64,000 nucleotides of DNA from Ptychodera flava (taxonomy: Eukaryota > Hemichordata > Enteropneusta > Ptychoderidae). The stretch is taken from NCBI RefSeq assembly GCF_041260155.1, contig NC_091933.1, positions 25,782,674 to 25,846,673 of the forward strand, read 5' to 3'. Made by a program: the position numbers and the translations under genes. This document shows positions 62,601-64,000 of the stretch, one piece after another. The notes beneath the pieces were generated by a model. The model was not told the DNA's origin. It was given only the letters and a program-made list of their open reading frames with translations, and did no database searches. Position 1 is the first letter of the stretch. Every line of letters starts with the position of its first letter.

Positions 62601-63864
62601 AATGCCGCATACAAAATAGTTGTCTGAGACATACAACAAAAATTACAATTTCAGTTTCAAATAAACTTTCAGAATTTCAAACGGATTTTTATTACATGCC
62701 TCGTATATCGAACGTCGCGTGCTTCATAGGATTCAATGGTAACTCGTCGATGACGTCGCAGGCCGCATAGTCATCATTGGACTGAAAGTGAACCGCAACT
62801 ATTTTCAACTTCACAACTTTTTTATGTAAAAATGTCGAAATTTCATGTTTTGCACAGGAAATCCGCTTTTGGAAAATTTTGCAGAAAAAAAATTGACAAA
62901 CCGCATAACAGTAGTCTAAATATATCATTGCGCCATTCGATGATGAAAAAAGTACCATTGTTAACGGATTTTCGTCTGAGATGGAAATAAAGCATTGGAT
63001 TATCATTTGCCAATAAATTTAAATATTTTGAGGGAAAACTGTGTAAGAGAGGCATGTAATAAAAACATTATATCCCAAACATGGGACTAAGTACCCTGGG
63101 GCAGAAGACCAGTCGCCCTCCTTACGTCGGGCAAATGGTCACCTGCCCTCGGGCACATAGTCCCATGTTTGGGCTATCATATATAAAATATGCCAAACCC
63201 ATCAACATGGCGCTTTTCAATGATTTCTGTGGTCCACCACGCATCAATCTGATTAAAATCAAATGTAATTATTGCGACTTTCCATTTTCTTTGCTGTCTT
63301 TTCCAGCTGACAGTCGCAACTATTACAGCTAAACGAGCAAAGTAATAAGGAAGCCAAGGTGGTAACGTCACAGTCAGTACATCAGATTTAATCAGATTGA
63401 TCTCGCATATACAAAACTGGTTCATGGGTGGAATATAGGCCCAGTCGTGTAGAAACGGCAAAGCTGGTACATGCACTTGTGACGATATACTACCTCCAAC
63501 AGAGTGTCGTAAGATTGAGAAAAAAATCAGTATTATTTACATGAAATTACTGATTAAAGTCTTTAATACAAGATGGAATCCCATCATGAGGAACATACTG
63601 ATCTTGTTGTGCGATGCCATGCATAGTGTTTAACAAGGTGTTTGTCCGATTATTGATTCATGTAAATTCAAGTACAACTTTATGGAGCTAAATTGTAAAT
63701 CTTACAGTTGATTTTCGAATGATCAATAGGTTGTCGTCGTCATTACACTGTTATATTACGAAATGGGCGTGTCCGCTTTGATTGGTGCGGCCTTTATTCC
63801 CGTTTTTGGCGTTGTGCAATACAAGATTACAGATATTTTGGCAAGGCTGAAAAACCTCATACTG
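58130..63864 (+). CDS. ABCC8/9-like: SUR-like ABCC transporter, gene C (5' part, exons 1-6)
   Basis: First 483 residues of a third SUR-like protein: TMD0, L0 and the start of TMD1. Exons: 58130-58705, 59384-59620, 60291-60485, 61243-61392, 62277-62432, 63730-63864. Every exon has the same length and phase as in gene B. Exon 1 differs from gene B at about 25 of 192 residues, mostly in loops, and keeps the N-terminal sequon (CDNSTHC). The ATG chosen (MASSEQTC) matches gene B; a longer upstream frame lacks conservation. Intron 5 starts with GC. I see no defect. The rest lies beyond the right edge. Confidence 0.92.
60568..60908. mobile_element. ~340-bp MITE in gene C intron 3
   Basis: The left end AAGGTAGAATGCGCCTCGGG and the right end CGAGTCGCATACTACCTT are imperfect inverted repeats. 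Gene B intron 3 shows the empty site: GAAACTTCGTTTGATAGCAT against GAAACTTTATCG, insert, AATAGTGTTG in gene C. The insertion is therefore younger than the B/C duplication. A related end is at 5890 in gene A. Confidence 0.7.
62433..62438 (+). promoter_or_regulatory. GC splice donor of gene C intron 5
   Basis: The exon ends CCAATAATG and the intron starts GCAAGA, as in gene B. The next exon continues in phase 0 with VVVVITLLYYE. Confidence 0.72.
63073..63172. repeat. 100-bp fold-back element
   Basis: Left arm CCCAAACATGGGACTAAGTA and the reverse complement of the right arm (CCCAAACATGGGACTATGTG) match and continue with GGGCAG-x-GACCA to about 45 bases, leaving a short loop. Gene B intron 5 lacks it. 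Confidence 0.8.
63234..63412. repeat. MITE-like inverted-repeat element, ortholog of 32903-33092
   Basis: GCATCAATCTGATTAAAATC on the left and GATTTAATCAGATTGATC on the right are inverted repeats. Same position and content as in gene B intron 5, hence inherited from before duplication. Confidence 0.65.
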
Positions 63865-64000
63865 GTAAGTAAATACAGAATGAAAAGAAAGTAAATTTAG
63901 ACACACACTGACAGATATTCACAAAATCTTAAAATCCTATTTTGTTTTCTGTTACTTTAAGTGTGCGGACATATTACTTGCCGACAAAATAAACTTCCAC

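Larger units (their letters stand above)
60291..63864 (+). other. ABCC8/9-like: gene C TMD1 exons 3-6 (TMD1 incomplete)
   Basis: Exons 60291-60485, 61243-61392, 62277-62432 and 63730-63864. Landmarks: VLADICLILIPFAIGGVINY, HIMFDWYAIRVQSVLQ, SSLSSGDMTVGQITNHMSVDA and GVSALIGAAFIPVFGVVQY. Introns 3 and 5 are longer than in gene B because of a MITE and a fold-back insertion. Confidence 0.9.

Overview
This is eukaryotic DNA from an animal, AT-rich, with GT-AG introns, many microsatellites and mobile-element debris. The genes are sulfonylurea-receptor-like ABC transporters (ABCC8/ABCC9 group). The repeats include an L2/CR1/Rex-type LINE, PIF/Harbinger-like terminal-inverted-repeat elements, and a Ty3/gypsy fossil with an integrase-before-reverse-transcriptase order of the kind described in deuterostomes. 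I infer a marine invertebrate deuterostome (echinoderm, hemichordate or amphioxus). The species cannot be fixed from the sequence.

Layout: three SUR-like genes lie head to tail on the + strand. Gene A enters from the left edge and shows its last 19 exons (789-17570: NBD1, TMD2, NBD2). Gene B is complete, with 30 exons (29063-54639) coding 1584 residues, almost exactly the length of vertebrate SUR1. Gene C shows its first 6 exons (58130-63864: TMD0, L0 linker, start of TMD1) and leaves at the right edge. Exon lengths and phases match between copies, and exon DNA is about 90-96% identical by eye. The introns carry different insertions, so the array is a fairly recent tandem duplication. SUR proteins normally pair with Kir6 channels to form ATP-sensitive K+ channels. 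No Kir6 gene is visible here.

The A-B spacer (17.6-29.0 kb) is a nest of elements. A broken gypsy fossil on the - strand is split by a TIR element flanked by TTA (21517-26848), which itself contains a LINE (about 21680-24900) and a ~181-bp satellite array. A second, 429-bp TIR element flanked by TAA (27454-27882) sits in the same fossil. The B-C spacer (54.6-58.1 kb) holds a probable solo LTR, a possible small TIR element and short tandem repeats. Gene B introns carry a second 2.85-kb TTA-flanked TIR/satellite element (43176-46021) and a long inverted array of ~118-bp units (48596-49455). Gene C introns carry a young MITE whose empty site is preserved in gene B.

Points most worth checking: gene B exon 18 has CG where gene A has the AG splice acceptor; a GC-AG intron is shared by B and C; a perfect CRE lies just upstream of B but not C; and the TWA-flanked TIR family has satellite interiors.
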